DNA of 8,881 bases from JBBRUG01 sp038247995 (GCA_038247995.1 JBBRUG010000257.1:1-8881); one strand, 5' to 3'. Counted from the first letter of the stretch, positions 1 through 8,000 are shown. Notes: generated from the sequence alone by a model not told the origin. Program-made: numbers and translations.

Positions 1-1473
1 ACGGCCTACCTGATCCCGGTGACCGCGCTTTCGCTCCAACTGACGGGCAGCCCGCTCCCGCAGCTCTCGTACGGGCAGGCGCTACAGAACATTACGCGCC
101 TGGAGCAAGAGCAGGGCATCTCGACGACCACCGAATCGCCGGTTACACCAGGGAAATTTGTCACAACCGGTTATATTCCGCCCTTTAACGAGGGCATTAA
201 CAATGCTGCCGCAATTGGTGCCGTGGCGCAGTTGAACACCCAGTTTGGCTTGGGCCTCACGCCGCCCGCGGCGCAGGCCATTCCTGATGCGAACCGCCCT
301 GAACTCGGCGATTGGCGCTCGACGCCCTGGCAGTTCCTGGCCCTCACGGCGTGTCTGATGCTTGGTACGGCCGGTCTGCCGCACATTCTGATCCGCTTCT
401 ACACGGTGCCAAGCGTGCGCGAAAGCCGCATGAGCGTGGGCTGGTCGCTGTTCTTCATCTTCCTGCTTTATTTCACTGCTCCGGCCTATGCCGCCTTCTC
501 GCGCTGGCAGATCCTGGAAAATGTGGTGGGCCAGCAGGTAAGCGCGCTGCCCGCCTGGACGGAAAGCTGGAGCCGCAACGGCCTGATCGCCATCCGCGAC
601 TTTAGCACGATCGAGGGCGTGGCGGTGGGCAGTGAGCCGACCTGGGTGAAGAACCTGATCACCTCCGGTGGTGTGGTGGTGAACGACGCGAATGGCGATG
701 GCGTGATCAACCTGGCGCCGTTTGCCGATGGCGTCGCGGGCGAGATCGCGGGCAGCGCCGTGACGGTCGCTTCGACTGACGGTGTGCTACAGTTGCCAGA
801 GTTCGGGCGCCCGGCCGGCCCCGGCATCGACGGCGACCTGGTGGTGCTCTCAACCCCCGATATCGCCGGCCTGCCCTTCACGATCGGCGCGCTCGTAGCT
901 GCGGGTGGCCTCGCCGCCGCGCTCTCCACGGCCGATGGTCTGCTCGTCGTGATCGCCTCGGCAATCGCTCACGACATCTACTACAAGGTGATCAATCCGA
1001 AGGCGAGCCTCTCGACGCGCATGTGGCTCGGCAAGATTATGATCATCGTTGCCGCAGCCGTTGCGGCGCTGTTGGCGCTGCCACGCCTGGCGTTGATCGC
1101 GCAGATGGTGGCCTGGGCCTTCTCGATGGCGGCCGCCACATTCTTCCCAGTGGTGCTCCTGGGCATCTTCTGGAAACGCGCGAACGGCCCCGGTGCGATC
1201 GCCGGAATGATCGGCGGCCTCGTCGTGACGCTCTTCTACATGGTGATGAACTACTGGAACCCGGCCTTCAACGTGCTCGGGATCAACCACCTGGGTTCGG
1301 GCATCTTCGGCCTGCCGGTTGCGCTTATCCTGATGGTTGTAGTCAGCTTGCTGACGCCGCCGCCGCCGCAGGAGATCCAGGATCTCGTGGAGAGCCTGCG
1401 CAACCCCGGCACCGACGATGAGGCGATGGAGCGCACATTGAGCGGAATTAAGGGCGGTAGCGCCCGGGCGTAA
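1..1473 (+). CDS. Sodium:solute symporter, ActP-like (VC_2705-type), 5' end missing
   Basis: This is the C-terminal part of a sodium:solute symporter (SSS family), an inner-membrane protein that couples Na+ entry to uptake of a small solute, probably acetate or another monocarboxylate. The frame is open from base 1 and no start signal is visible; the GTG at 19 is only an internal valine. About seven hydrophobic segments are visible, including those near 328-402, 439-501, 1030-1085 and 1195-1255. The stretch around 895-965 (AAGGLAAALSTADGLL) closely matches the conserved ActP-type core helix, followed by a cytoplasmic HDIYYK loop. A long extramembrane insertion at about 520-840 carries an EF-hand-like DANGDGVIN loop at 685-711, which I recall as typical of the large VC_2705 subfamily. 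The family call is firm; the substrate is inferred. It reads into the hairpins after 1473, and the next gene converges on it. Confidence 0.88.
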   Translation, partial: TAYLIPVTALSLQLTGSPLPQLSYGQALQNITRLEQEQGISTTTESPVTPGKFVTTGYIPPFNEGINNAAAIGAVAQLNTQFGLGLTPPAAQAIPDANRPELGDWRSTPWQFLALTACLMLGTAGLPHILIRFYTVPSVRESRMSVGWSLFFIFLLYFTAPAYAAFSRWQILENVVGQQVSALPAWTESWSRNGLIAIRDFSTIEGVAVGSEPTWVKNLITSGGVVVNDANGDGVINLAPFADGVAGEIAGSAVTVASTDGVLQLPEFGRPAGPGIDGDLVVLSTPDIAGLPFTIGALVAAGGLAAALSTADGLLVVIASAIAHDIYYKVINPKASLSTRMWLGKIMIIVAAAVAALLALPRLALIAQMVAWAFSMAAATFFPVVLLGIFWKRANGPGAIAGMIGGLVVTLFYMVMNYWNPAFNVLGINHLGSGIFGLPVALILMVVVSLLTPPPPQEIQDLVESLRNPGTDDEAMERTLSGIKGGSARA

Positions 1474-1518
1474 ATTGTGGCTCATCCTGATGTGGGCGGT
1501 CATGCCAGGGCCGAGGCA

Positions 1519-1551
1519 GCATAGGCCGAGCTGGAAGCGTTCGGCCTATGC
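1519..1551. other. 11-bp stem-loop downstream of the symporter
   Basis: Arms GCATAGGCCGA (1519-1529) and TCGGCCTATGC (1541-1551) are perfectly complementary and enclose an 11-nt loop. No T-run follows, so it is not a standard intrinsic terminator. It lies 45 bp after the symporter stop and may protect the mRNA 3' end or act with the stronger hairpin at 1584. Confidence 0.6.
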
Positions 1552-1583
1552 CTGCAATGGCTTGTGTAATCTGAACTGAGTAT

Positions 1584-1620
1584 GCGCCCCCTTGCCGGTT
1601 AGGCAAGGGGGCGCTGTTTG
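1584..1620 (+). terminator. Strong hairpin terminator after the symporter
   Basis: A perfect 13-bp GC-rich stem (GCGCCCCCTTGCC at 1584-1596 with GGCAAGGGGGCGC at 1602-1614) closes a 5-nt GGTTA loop. It is followed by TGTTTGT, a weak U-tract. The position between two convergent genes suits termination of the plus-strand symporter transcript. It may also stop minus-strand reading from the radical SAM gene, although that side has no U-tract. Confidence 0.8.
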
Positions 1621-1623
1621 TAC

Positions 1624-1683
1624 GGCAGGGGAAGGCAGGCGGCGGCAGGGGAAGGCAGGCGGCGGCGGGCAAGGCAGGGGCAG
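1624..1683. repeat. 20-nt tandem repeat, two exact copies and one degenerate
   Basis: The unit GGCAGGGGAAGGCAGGCGGC occurs exactly at 1624-1643 and 1644-1663, followed by a diverged copy up to about 1683. The GGCAGG core resembles the reverse complement of the heptads at 4527-4571. It fills the space up to the radical SAM stop codon (complement of 1686-1688). Confidence 0.85.
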
Positions 1684-1685
1684 CC

Positions 1686-3581
1686 CTACGGAGATGAGGT
1701 GTAGATGAGCCGTCCTGTAGTTGTGGCCCAGCGTTGCGCTTCATGGAGGGCGGCAGCTTGTTCTTCGCGTGCCATGTCCGACGCGCAGCGCAACCAGATC
1801 CCCGCGCCTCCGGCGGCGCGCCATGCACCCAGAGGGAGCGCCGCGCCGGGTTCGAGATCGAACGCCCAGATTACACCGGCAACGCCGATATATGCTTCCG
1901 GATTGCAATTCAGCGACCAGGGCAGAACGAGCCAGAGCCGGGGGCTGACCCGTACCCACGGCGGATCGGGTGCGGGCGCAGTGTACACGGCCACGCGATC
2001 GAGATAACCAGGCGTAAAAGGCAGGCTGTTGCGCCAGGCGGTGAGTTCGTCCGGTAGCGGCGGATCGGTGACGCAGTGCAGGTACACGTCGATCACGGTG
2101 TACGGGTTGGCCGCGATCATGCCGGCGAGGTGCGCTGTGGCCGTAGGGAGTTCGTGTGCTGCCAACACCAGATCAAGCTGGTTGCCTACCTCCTGAGGTT
2201 GGAGCTGTGCAAATGGGGCGTCGGTGTTGGGTGCGAGCGCGGTTTGCCGGGGCGCGGGCATGCCTTCGATGGCGTCGGGATCGAGATCGGCGCCATACTT
2301 TAGTTCACGGCGCAAAGTGCGTAGCGCGGCGTAATCCAGTTGGTCGGTAGCGAGCACATAGTACGGCGGGCGATCCTGGTAGGCCATGGCGAACGTGGCA
2401 GCTTCGCGGCGCACTGCTGTGCCCGGCAGCACCTGGAGCGTGAAAATATCGTAGGCGCCCAACTGCTCACGGCGCAAGAAGTCGAGCGTTTCGGCCACGC
2501 CTGCGCGGTCGTCGGCGGGCAAGCCAAGGATGACATCGAGCAATACCTCGATGCCGGCGGCATACAGTCGGCGCGTCCCGGCGGCCCATTTGCTGAGGTC
2601 GGTGCGGCGTTGGCTCGCGCGCAGGGCGGTGAGATTGGCGGTTTGTAGCCCCACTTCAACCACGCGCACATTGGCTGTGTCCAGAGCGGCAACTACCTCG
2701 GGCGTCAGGTGTTCGGCGCGTAATTCAGCGTAGAAGGTGAGCTGCTTGTCGGCGTTCAGGTCGGCCAGCGCGTGCATCAGCGGCCAGAACACCGGCACCA
2801 GGTTGAGGTTCGCCTCAACAAAATGCACTGTGCGTAGGCCGTGAGTGCGCCCCCAGACGATCTCGGCGAGCAAACGCTCTATGCCAAAGTAGCGGCTCCC
2901 AAGGCGCGGCCCCATGTTGCGTCCGTAGAGGCAAAAGCTGCAACTATACGGGCACCAGCGCGATACCTCGACCATGAGCATGCCGTCGGGCGGGGTGTCG
3001 TCGAGCAGTCCGCTGAGGTACGGTGAGGGAATGCCGCTCAGATCTTGCAGGGCCACGCGATCCGCCGTGAAGATGAGTTCGCCGGCGGGAGTGCGGTAGG
3101 CGAGGCCGGGAATATGGCTGAACGCGGAATGCTGCTCAACGCTGAGCGCTGAGGGCTGAGCGCTGAGGGCTGAGAGCACGGCCGCAAACGTTTGCTCGCC
3201 TTCGCCGATCACGGCCAGATCGACGGCAGGATGCGCAAGTACCCAGCTATTGTCGGTTTGAACTTCCGGGCCGCCGACGATCACGCGCAGGTTGGGCAAT
3301 TGGGCGCGGACGCGGGCGGCGATGTGCAGGCTGCGCTCGCTATTCCAGGTGTAAAGCGAAAGGCCCAGCACATCGGGGGCGTGGGCCACGATTGCGGCAA
3401 CCAGCGCTGCATCGCCGGCGTGATCGGCGAGCGCACGCGGCAGGATCGCCAGATCGACCCGAGCGGCGAGGCCTTGCGCCGTGGCATAAGCAACCAAATA
3501 GCCCGCAGCAAGCGGTGTATTCAGGCCGGGGTTGTTGGGCACCGGCAGTTGGGCAAGCAGAACGCGGAGTCGTTCACTCAT
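1686..3581 (-). CDS. B12-binding-domain radical SAM protein
   Basis: This 631-residue protein is a radical SAM enzyme with an N-terminal cobalamin-binding-type domain. Residues 1-135 show that fold's landmarks (LGLSLYTWN near 72-80, VGGPEV near 102-107, GEGEQTF near 126-132), but I see no DxHxxG motif for a cobalamin histidine ligand. Cysteines 210, 214 and 217 (CPYSCSFC) form the CxxxCxxC motif that binds the 4Fe-4S cluster used to cleave S-adenosylmethionine. Later barrel strands include VVEVGLQTAN and VLLDVILGLP. The last 200 or so residues (from about 440) match no family I can name with certainty; a DUF4080-like tail is possible. Five 7-nt repeats encode the linker at residues 136-147. 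The ATG at 3581 has no clear Shine-Dalgarno sequence. The substrate is unknown; such proteins often modify lipids, cofactors or tRNA. It stands alone, divergent from the DUF3105 gene. Confidence 0.9.
   Translation of the reverse strand: MSERLRVLLAQLPVPNNPGLNTPLAAGYLVAYATAQGLAARVDLAILPRALADHAGDAALVAAIVAHAPDVLGLSLYTWNSERSLHIAARVRAQLPNLRVIVGGPEVQTDNSWVLAHPAVDLAVIGEGEQTFAAVLSALSAQPSALSVEQHSAFSHIPGLAYRTPAGELIFTADRVALQDLSGIPSPYLSGLLDDTPPDGMLMVEVSRWCPYSCSFCLYGRNMGPRLGSRYFGIERLLAEIVWGRTHGLRTVHFVEANLNLVPVFWPLMHALADLNADKQLTFYAELRAEHLTPEVVAALDTANVRVVEVGLQTANLTALRASQRRTDLSKWAAGTRRLYAAGIEVLLDVILGLPADDRAGVAETLDFLRREQLGAYDIFTLQVLPGTAVRREAATFAMAYQDRPPYYVLATDQLDYAALRTLRRELKYGADLDPDAIEGMPAPRQTALAPNTDAPFAQLQPQEVGNQLDLVLAAHELPTATAHLAGMIAANPYTVIDVYLHCVTDPPLPDELTAWRNSLPFTPGYLDRVAVYTAPAPDPPWVRVSPRLWLVLPWSLNCNPEAYIGVAGVIWAFDLEPGAALPLGAWRAAGGAGIWLRCASDMAREEQAAALHEAQRWATTTGRLIYTSSP
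3141..3175. repeat. Five 7-nt tandem repeats inside the radical SAM coding sequence
   Basis: Plus-strand units are GCTGAGC, GCTGAGG, GCTGAGC, GCTGAGG, GCTGAGA. They encode the low-complexity linker LSALSAQPSALS (residues 136-147) between the B12-binding and radical SAM domains. The 35 bp are not a multiple of three, yet the frame is kept, so neighbouring bases must compensate. Confidence 0.9.
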
Positions 3582-3589
3582 ACGTATGA
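3578..3589. promoter_or_regulatory. 12-bp palindrome over the radical SAM start codon
   Basis: TCATACGTATGA is a perfect palindrome that includes the ATG (complement of 3579-3581). It could be a small operator or mRNA feature, but a 12-bp palindrome can arise by chance. Confidence 0.25.
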
Positions 3590-3594
3590 TTGTA
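3589..3594 (-). promoter_or_regulatory. Possible -10 box (TACAAT) for the radical SAM gene
   Basis: On the minus strand TACAAT ends 7 nt before the ATG, so transcription from it would start at or next to the start codon, giving a leaderless mRNA. This would agree with the absence of a Shine-Dalgarno sequence. No good -35 box is seen; its expected place is occupied by the GAGTCAG repeats. Weak evidence. Confidence 0.3.
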
Positions 3595-3600
3595 GCGCAA

Positions 3601-3621
3601 GAGTCAGGAGTCAGGAGTCAG
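3601..3621. repeat. Three exact GAGTCAG heptads
   Basis: Three perfect 7-nt copies in tandem lie in the divergent gap, 20 bp upstream of the radical SAM start. They have the same period as the repeats at 3141 and 4527 but a different sequence. Confidence 0.9.
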
Positions 3622-3639
3622 GCGGCTTCCTGCTCAAGG

Positions 3640-3666
3640 GCTTTACCGCTTTGCGCTTTACCGCTT
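3640..3666. repeat. GCTTTACC repeat, inverted relative to the one after the DUF3105 gene
   Basis: The block reads GCTTTACC-GCTTTGC-GCTTTACC-GCTT. Its reverse complement (AAGCGGTAAAGC...) is the octamer repeated at 4456-4491. The two blocks face each other across the DUF3105 gene. Confidence 0.8.
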
Positions 3667-3686
3667 CACACGTAGCGTGGTAGGAT
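3657..3686 (+). promoter_or_regulatory. Possible sigma70-like promoter for the DUF3105 gene
   Basis: TTTACC (3657-3662) and TAGGAT (3681-3686) are 18 bp apart and lie about 57 bp upstream of the ATG at 3743. Both hexamers are imperfect matches. The leader then contains a 5-bp hairpin (GCCGC 3705-3709, GCGGC 3715-3719). Confidence 0.25.
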
Positions 3687-3742
3687 AAGAGACGTGGATC
3701 CGCTGCCGCTTTGTGCGGCCTGAAGATGATGTAGTGGGAGCC

Positions 3743-4462
3743 ATGAGTCGACGTTCGAACAAACGCAGCCAACGTGGTGGCAATCAATCAGGTAATCGGA
3801 ACGCCCCGCCGCCGAAACAGACGCTCAGTCCTACGGAAGAAGCAGCACTGGACGCCGGTATTCAGCCGGCTGTGGCCGATGAGAAGTCCCAACGCACCGC
3901 ACGCCCGGCCGGGCGCCGCAAGCGCAAACAGCCCAACTGGATTATGATCGCCGCCGTTGTGGGCGGTATTGCGCTGTTGGGCGTGTTCATTATGAATTTG
4001 AGCCGCCAGTTTATGGTGGTCGATGGGGTGCAGCGTTATGGCCCATTTGCGGCGAACATTCATGTGGCGAATGAGGTGAACTACCCGCAGACACCGCCCA
4101 CCGGCGGCGAACATTTGGCCACGTGGCTGAATTGCGGCATCTACAACCGGCCGGTTCAGAACGAACTCGCCGTTCACTCGATGGAGCATGGCGCGGTCTG
4201 GATTACTTACCAGCCCGATCTGCCCGCCGATGAAGTGGAGCGGCTGAAGAACCTGGTGCGTGGTCGCACGTACACCCTGCTTTCGCCCTACCCCGATTTG
4301 CCGGTGCCGATCGCAGCGAGCGCCTGGGGGGTGCAGCTTACGGCCGATAACGCATCTGACGAGCGGCTGGGGCAGTTTGTCACCAAGTATCGCCAGGGCG
4401 CGCAAACCCCTGAGCCGGGTGCGGCGTGTATTGGTGGGCAAGGCGCGCCGGATGAGCGGTAA
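3743..4462 (+). CDS. Membrane-anchored DUF3105 family protein
   Basis: From the ATG at 3743 the protein has 239 residues. Residues 1-64 are polar, very basic and probably cytoplasmic. One transmembrane helix follows (about 66-86, WIMIAAVVGGIALLGVFIMN), so the rest should lie outside the membrane. The outer domain has the DUF3105 signatures: PPTGGEH (118-124), NCGIY (130-134) and VHSMEHGAVWITY (144-156). The conserved histidines suggest a metal or ligand site, but the family's function is unknown. The frame is open upstream to a GTG at 3713, but that codon lies in a small hairpin and the extra residues look poor, so I prefer 3743, although the GGGAG before it is only 2 nt away. The TAA stop lies within the first unit of an octamer repeat. 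The methyltransferase gene follows 127 bp downstream on the same strand. Confidence 0.85.
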   Translation: MSRRSNKRSQRGGNQSGNRNAPPPKQTLSPTEEAALDAGIQPAVADEKSQRTARPAGRRKRKQPNWIMIAAVVGGIALLGVFIMNLSRQFMVVDGVQRYGPFAANIHVANEVNYPQTPPTGGEHLATWLNCGIYNRPVQNELAVHSMEHGAVWITYQPDLPADEVERLKNLVRGRTYTLLSPYPDLPVPIAASAWGVQLTADNASDERLGQFVTKYRQGAQTPEPGAACIGGQGAPDER

Positions 4463-4491
4463 AGCGGTAAAGCGGTAGAGCGGTGAAGCGG
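4456..4491. repeat. Four GCGGTAAA-type octamers overlapping a stop codon
   Basis: Units GCGGTAAA, GCGGTAAA, GCGGTAGA and GCGGTGAA run from 4456 to 4487, followed by a partial GCGG. The first unit supplies the TAA stop (4460-4462) of the DUF3105 gene. The reverse complement of the unit is present upstream of the same gene at 3640-3666. Confidence 0.88.
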
Positions 4492-4500
4492 GATAGGGGC

Positions 4501-4516
4501 GACAGGGGGACAGGGG
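4501..4516. repeat. Two GACAGGGG octamers
   Basis: Two exact 8-nt copies stand between the GCGGTAAA block and the CCTGCCG heptads. GACAG (4509-4513) could pair with CTGTC (4520-4524) as a weak 5-bp hairpin. Confidence 0.6.
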
Positions 4517-4526
4517 GAACTGTCAG

Positions 4527-4571
4527 CCTGCCGCCTGCGTCCTGCCGCCTGCGTCCTGCCGCCTGCCGCCT
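4527..4571. repeat. Six CCTGCCG/CCTGCGT heptads
   Basis: Order: CCTGCCG, CCTGCGT, CCTGCCG, CCTGCGT, CCTGCCG, CCTGCCG, then CCT. The block ends 8 bp before the methyltransferase ribosome binding site and fills most of its leader. The reverse strand shows the same GGCAGG core as the repeat at 1624. Confidence 0.9.
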
Positions 4572-4578
4572 ATTGTCT

Positions 4579-4584
4579 GAGGAG
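4579..4584 (+). promoter_or_regulatory. Ribosome binding site that sets the GTG start at 4590
   Basis: GAGGAG lies 5 nt before the GTG at 4590, within TGAGGAG, a strong Shine-Dalgarno match. It supports the non-ATG start of the methyltransferase gene. Confidence 0.8.
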
Positions 4585-4589
4585 TACCG

Positions 4590-5018
4590 GTGCGCTCGTA
4601 TTTGTTGGTCGCAATTCAATTTCTGTGCCTGGGGTTGCTGCTGATCAGCGGCCCCATTTTGCCGCCGCAGCCGGTGTTGGCGCTACTCGCCGTGGCCGGG
4701 TTGTTGCTCGGCGTGTGGGGTGTCCTGGCGATGGGTATCGGACGGGTGCATGTGCTGCCGCACCCGCGCCCCGATGCGCAATTGGTGGCCCGCGGGCCGT
4801 ACCGGCTCATTCGCCACCCGATGTATAGCGGCCTGCTGGTCTTCGGGTTGGCGCTGGTGCTGGCGGCACCGCTCTGGTGGCGCTGGCTGATCTGGTTGGC
4901 GCTGCTGATCGATCTGGTGCTGAAGTTGCGCTATGAAGAAGGCTTGCTTGCGGCGCGCTTCCCGGCTTATGCCGCGTATCAGCAGCGAACATGGCGGTTG
5001 GTGCCGTGGGTGTATTAG
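4590..5018 (+). CDS. Isoprenylcysteine carboxyl methyltransferase (ICMT/PEMT) family protein
   Basis: This 142-residue integral membrane protein belongs to the ICMT-like methyltransferase family. Hydrophobic helices span about residues 4-22 and 28-50, and a long hydrophobic stretch covers about 80-112. The conserved catalytic core is present: GPYRLIRHPMY (69-79), then RYEE (114-117) and FPAYAAYQQRT (124-134), which in the family bind S-adenosylmethionine and the substrate. Bacterial members of this size are close to full length, and their substrates are mostly unknown; lipids or small hydrophobic molecules are likely. The GTG start is fixed by the Shine-Dalgarno sequence 5 nt upstream. It may share a transcript with the DUF3105 gene, but the 127-bp spacer is filled with repeats and could hold its own control. 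The nuclease-helicase gene converges on it. Confidence 0.88.
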   Translation: MRSYLLVAIQFLCLGLLLISGPILPPQPVLALLAVAGLLLGVWGVLAMGIGRVHVLPHPRPDAQLVARGPYRLIRHPMYSGLLVFGLALVLAAPLWWRWLIWLALLIDLVLKLRYEEGLLAARFPAYAAYQQRTWRLVPWVY

Positions 5019-5030
5019 CCCGATCCAATC

Positions 5031-5057
5031 CGCAGATGACGCAGATTGCGCAGATTG
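5031..5057. repeat. Three 9-nt repeats (CGCAGATGA, CGCAGATTG twice)
   Basis: Three 9-nt units lie in the 76-bp convergent gap between the methyltransferase and nuclease-helicase stops. I see no intrinsic terminator in this gap. CCAATCCG (5025-5032) and CGGATTGG (5104-5111) form an 8-bp inverted repeat around it, too far apart to be a simple terminator. Confidence 0.75.
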
Positions 5058-5094
5058 CCGCACGGACGATAGACAGACGATGAACAATGGACTG

Positions 5095-8000
5095 TCAGAC
5101 TGACGGATTGGCAGCGAAGCTTTTCCAGGCTACCGTTAACTCCAACTCCCCGTAGGTAAGCTGATTCGCCCCGCTGTTGCAATAGGCGCGGAATTCTTTG
5201 AGCATCATGGCGTCGAGCAGGACGGTGCGGTCGGTGGGGACAACGCCGAGCACCGGCGCAGCGCAGAGCACGATCAGTTTGTGGCGTGCCCGCGTTGCAG
5301 CGACGTTGAAGCGGTTGCTGCTCAGCAAAAAGGCTGCCTCGGCCTCGGCGTATTCCGCATCCGCCACGCCATACGAGACGATCACCACATCGCGTTCTTG
5401 CCCTTGCAGTTTGTCCACGGTATCGACGACCGGCATGGGGCGCGCTTCGGTGCCGAAGCCGTGCGCAAGCAGCGCCTGACGGATCGCGCTGTTCTGGGCG
5501 CGGTGCGGCGCCAGCACGGCCACGCCCTCGGCGGCGAGTGCTGCGGGCGTGTACAACGCACCGGTACGCTCGTCGATCAGCAACTCGGCGAGGCGGGCGA
5601 CGATGGCGGCGGCGAGTTCGGCTTCGAGCGGGTTGCGTGCCGTGAAGCTACGCGGCGGAATGTAGGTCGCCAGAACGGCAGGCTGATCGGGGAAAAGCAA
5701 CCGTTCCACAGGATCAGCGGGGCGGAGGGCACGCACCAGCCGCGCTTGCACAGCCGGACGTGCGGCGAAGAACCGCCCGCCGTAGATCGCATCGCGCGGG
5801 TAGGCGGTGAGTGGTTCGTTCATGCGGAAGTTCTCTTCCAACTGGAAGATGACCCGTTCCGAACGCGCTTCGCCGGCTGCATCCGCCGTTTCGACCCGCC
5901 GGCGCACGGTGGCAAACACCGAGCCGAGCAGGTGCGCCTGCGCTTCCGGGTAGCGTCCGAGGATGATCGGCGGGAGCTGGCGGTCGTCGCCGGCGAGGAT
6001 GATGTTGGCCTGCGGCGTGCTGGCGGCCAGCGCGATCAAGGCGTCGGGCAGTTTCATCTGCGAAGCTTCATCGATCAGCACCACGTCGAACCACGGGCGC
6101 GGCGCACCGCCGGTGTTGTGCATGGCCTTGTAGGTCGCCCAGACGGTGGCGCCGATCACCACACACTGTGCTGCGCGGTCGAGCGCGCGCTCCAGGTCGG
6201 CGTCGGGGAGCAGATCGACAGTTGGCCCGCGTTCATCGTCGGCGCTGTGCCCGCCATTGGCGGCAATTTTGGCGATCAGCAGATCTTCGACGCCTAAGCC
6301 GTAGCCCGGCGCGATCTGGCCCAGTTTGCGCAGCACATTCACAATCGCGTGGTGAGTAAAGGCGGTGACGAGGATGCGCAGCGGGCGACCGAGTTGGCGG
6401 GCGGCGAGGGCGAAGCCGACGAGCACATGGGCGATGGTGTGGGTTTTGCCGGTGCCCGGCGGCCCCCAGACGAGCGTGCAGGGCGCACCGAACACACCGC
6501 GCCAGGCCTGCCACTGGCCGGAATTGAGCAGCGCGTCGGGGTTGGCGCCGCTTGCGCTGATCCGGTTGCGGAGGGTCGCTTCCAGCGTGGCCAGATCGGC
6601 GATGGGTGCTTGCCAGCCGGTGATGTCGGCGCGCTCGACCAGTTCGAGAATATGCCGGGCGCCCTCAGGCGCGGCGCCAAGGCGCTGGATCAGGTCGATC
6701 ACGCGGCCTGAGTTCACATCGGTGAAGACTTTGTCGAGCACAAGCGGCTGCGTCAGATCGATCCGCTGGCGTAGTTTGTCGGGTTTCTGCGGGCGGAGGC
6801 GCAGGCGCGGCGGGTTGGCCTGGGCGTCCATTTCGACCAGATTGACTTCGAACGCGGCATGCCGCCAGCGCGAGGGGTTGAAGAGTTCGCCGTCCACCTC
6901 GCCGAAGAGTTGCTCGGGGGTGGCCTCGACGGTGAGCACCAGATTGCGGTCGCCCACCTCGATCCGCGCATCGCGGCAGGCCGGGTCGAAGCTGAACCAG
7001 AGCGTTCCGTCGAGTTCTTCGCGCTCCAAACGTAGATCACGGATGCACTCCAGCTTGGCGGCGCGATCGGCGGCAGGCAGGCTGTGCAGCGCCTTGACGT
7101 GCAGTTCGGCGAGGCTGGCTTCGAGCAGCGTGAAGACGCGCAAGGCTGTGGTGCTCGGGAGTTCGAGCGGGTCGAAGGCGGCGTAGAGGCGGAAGGGCTC
7201 TTTGCGCAACAGCAAGCGTGCGCCAAAATCCTGTTTGATCCGGCGTAGCACCGAATCGACGGCGCGCAGTTTCATGCGCACGGTACGCTCGATCTCGGCC
7301 AGCACTGCGGCGGGGCTGTAGCGGCGCGGCTCGTCGATGTACTCGTTCCCGTCCCAGACATCGTGGATGCGCTCGAAGGCAACCTGATTCGAGAAGTCCC
7401 AGCCGAAGCCGCGGCGCGGAAAGAAGGCGCTGCCGCGTTCCGCGCCGGCGGCGTTGCGCGGGCGGAACAGATCGGCGACGCGGCGCAGTTCGAAGCTGTA
7501 GGGCACCGGCAGCGCGACAAGTTGGCGTAATGCCTGCACAACGACTGTGCCGGGGATGCTGCGGAAGGTGTCGGCGTCTTGCAGCACTGATTCGGGTGGG
7601 AAAAGCCGGATCAGGTTGGTGAGTTCGACGAGCAGTTCGGGCGGTTCGGGGGCGAGCAGATGGCGCTCGACGAGGGCGCGCAGGGCGTTGAGGTCGAGGT
7701 TATCGTAGAGGTAGAAGTGCAAGCTTTGCTGCTGTTGCCAGCGCGTTGAACCCACACTGCGGATCACCTCTTTGCGGGCTTCCTTGGCCAGTTTGATCGC
7801 GTCGCTGCGCCGGTCGCGCTCTTCGCGCAGGGCCGCGCCGCCGGGGCGACTAGCCACGATGCGCGGGTATTCGGCTTTGTGCTGCGCAAAATGCTCTTCA
7901 GCCGCGATCACTGCGGCCTGCGCCGCCTGGACAGCCGGGTCGTCTTCGACGGGCGGTAGGGCGCGGTTGGCGGCATCAACCTGGGCCAGCAGCGCGTTGA

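Noticed and set aside
1448..1828. 126-codon minus-strand frame across the symporter/radical SAM gap
   Set aside because: It overlaps the strong terminator and two repeats, its product is low in complexity, and it reads over two well-supported genes.
3788..4441. 217-codon minus-strand frame opposite the DUF3105 gene
   Set aside because: The DUF3105 motifs are clear on the plus strand; the antisense product is Arg/His-rich with no motif.
4527..4571. CRISPR-like array
   Set aside because: The units are contiguous heptads without spacers, so this is a simple tandem repeat.
5025..5111. 8-bp inverted repeat CCAATCCG/CGGATTGG as a terminator or mobile-element ends
   Set aside because: The 71-bp separation is too long for a terminator, there is no transposase or target duplication, and 8 bp can match by chance.
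5281..6297. 338-codon plus-strand frame antisense to the helicase
   Set aside because: It is opposite the helicase motifs; the product is rich in Arg/Gly/His with no recognisable domain, as expected for a shadow frame in GC-rich DNA.
6365..7186. 273-codon plus-strand frame antisense to the nuclease-helicase
   Set aside because: It is Ser/Arg-rich, has no domain and no ribosome binding site that I can see, and it lies opposite continuous coding sequence.
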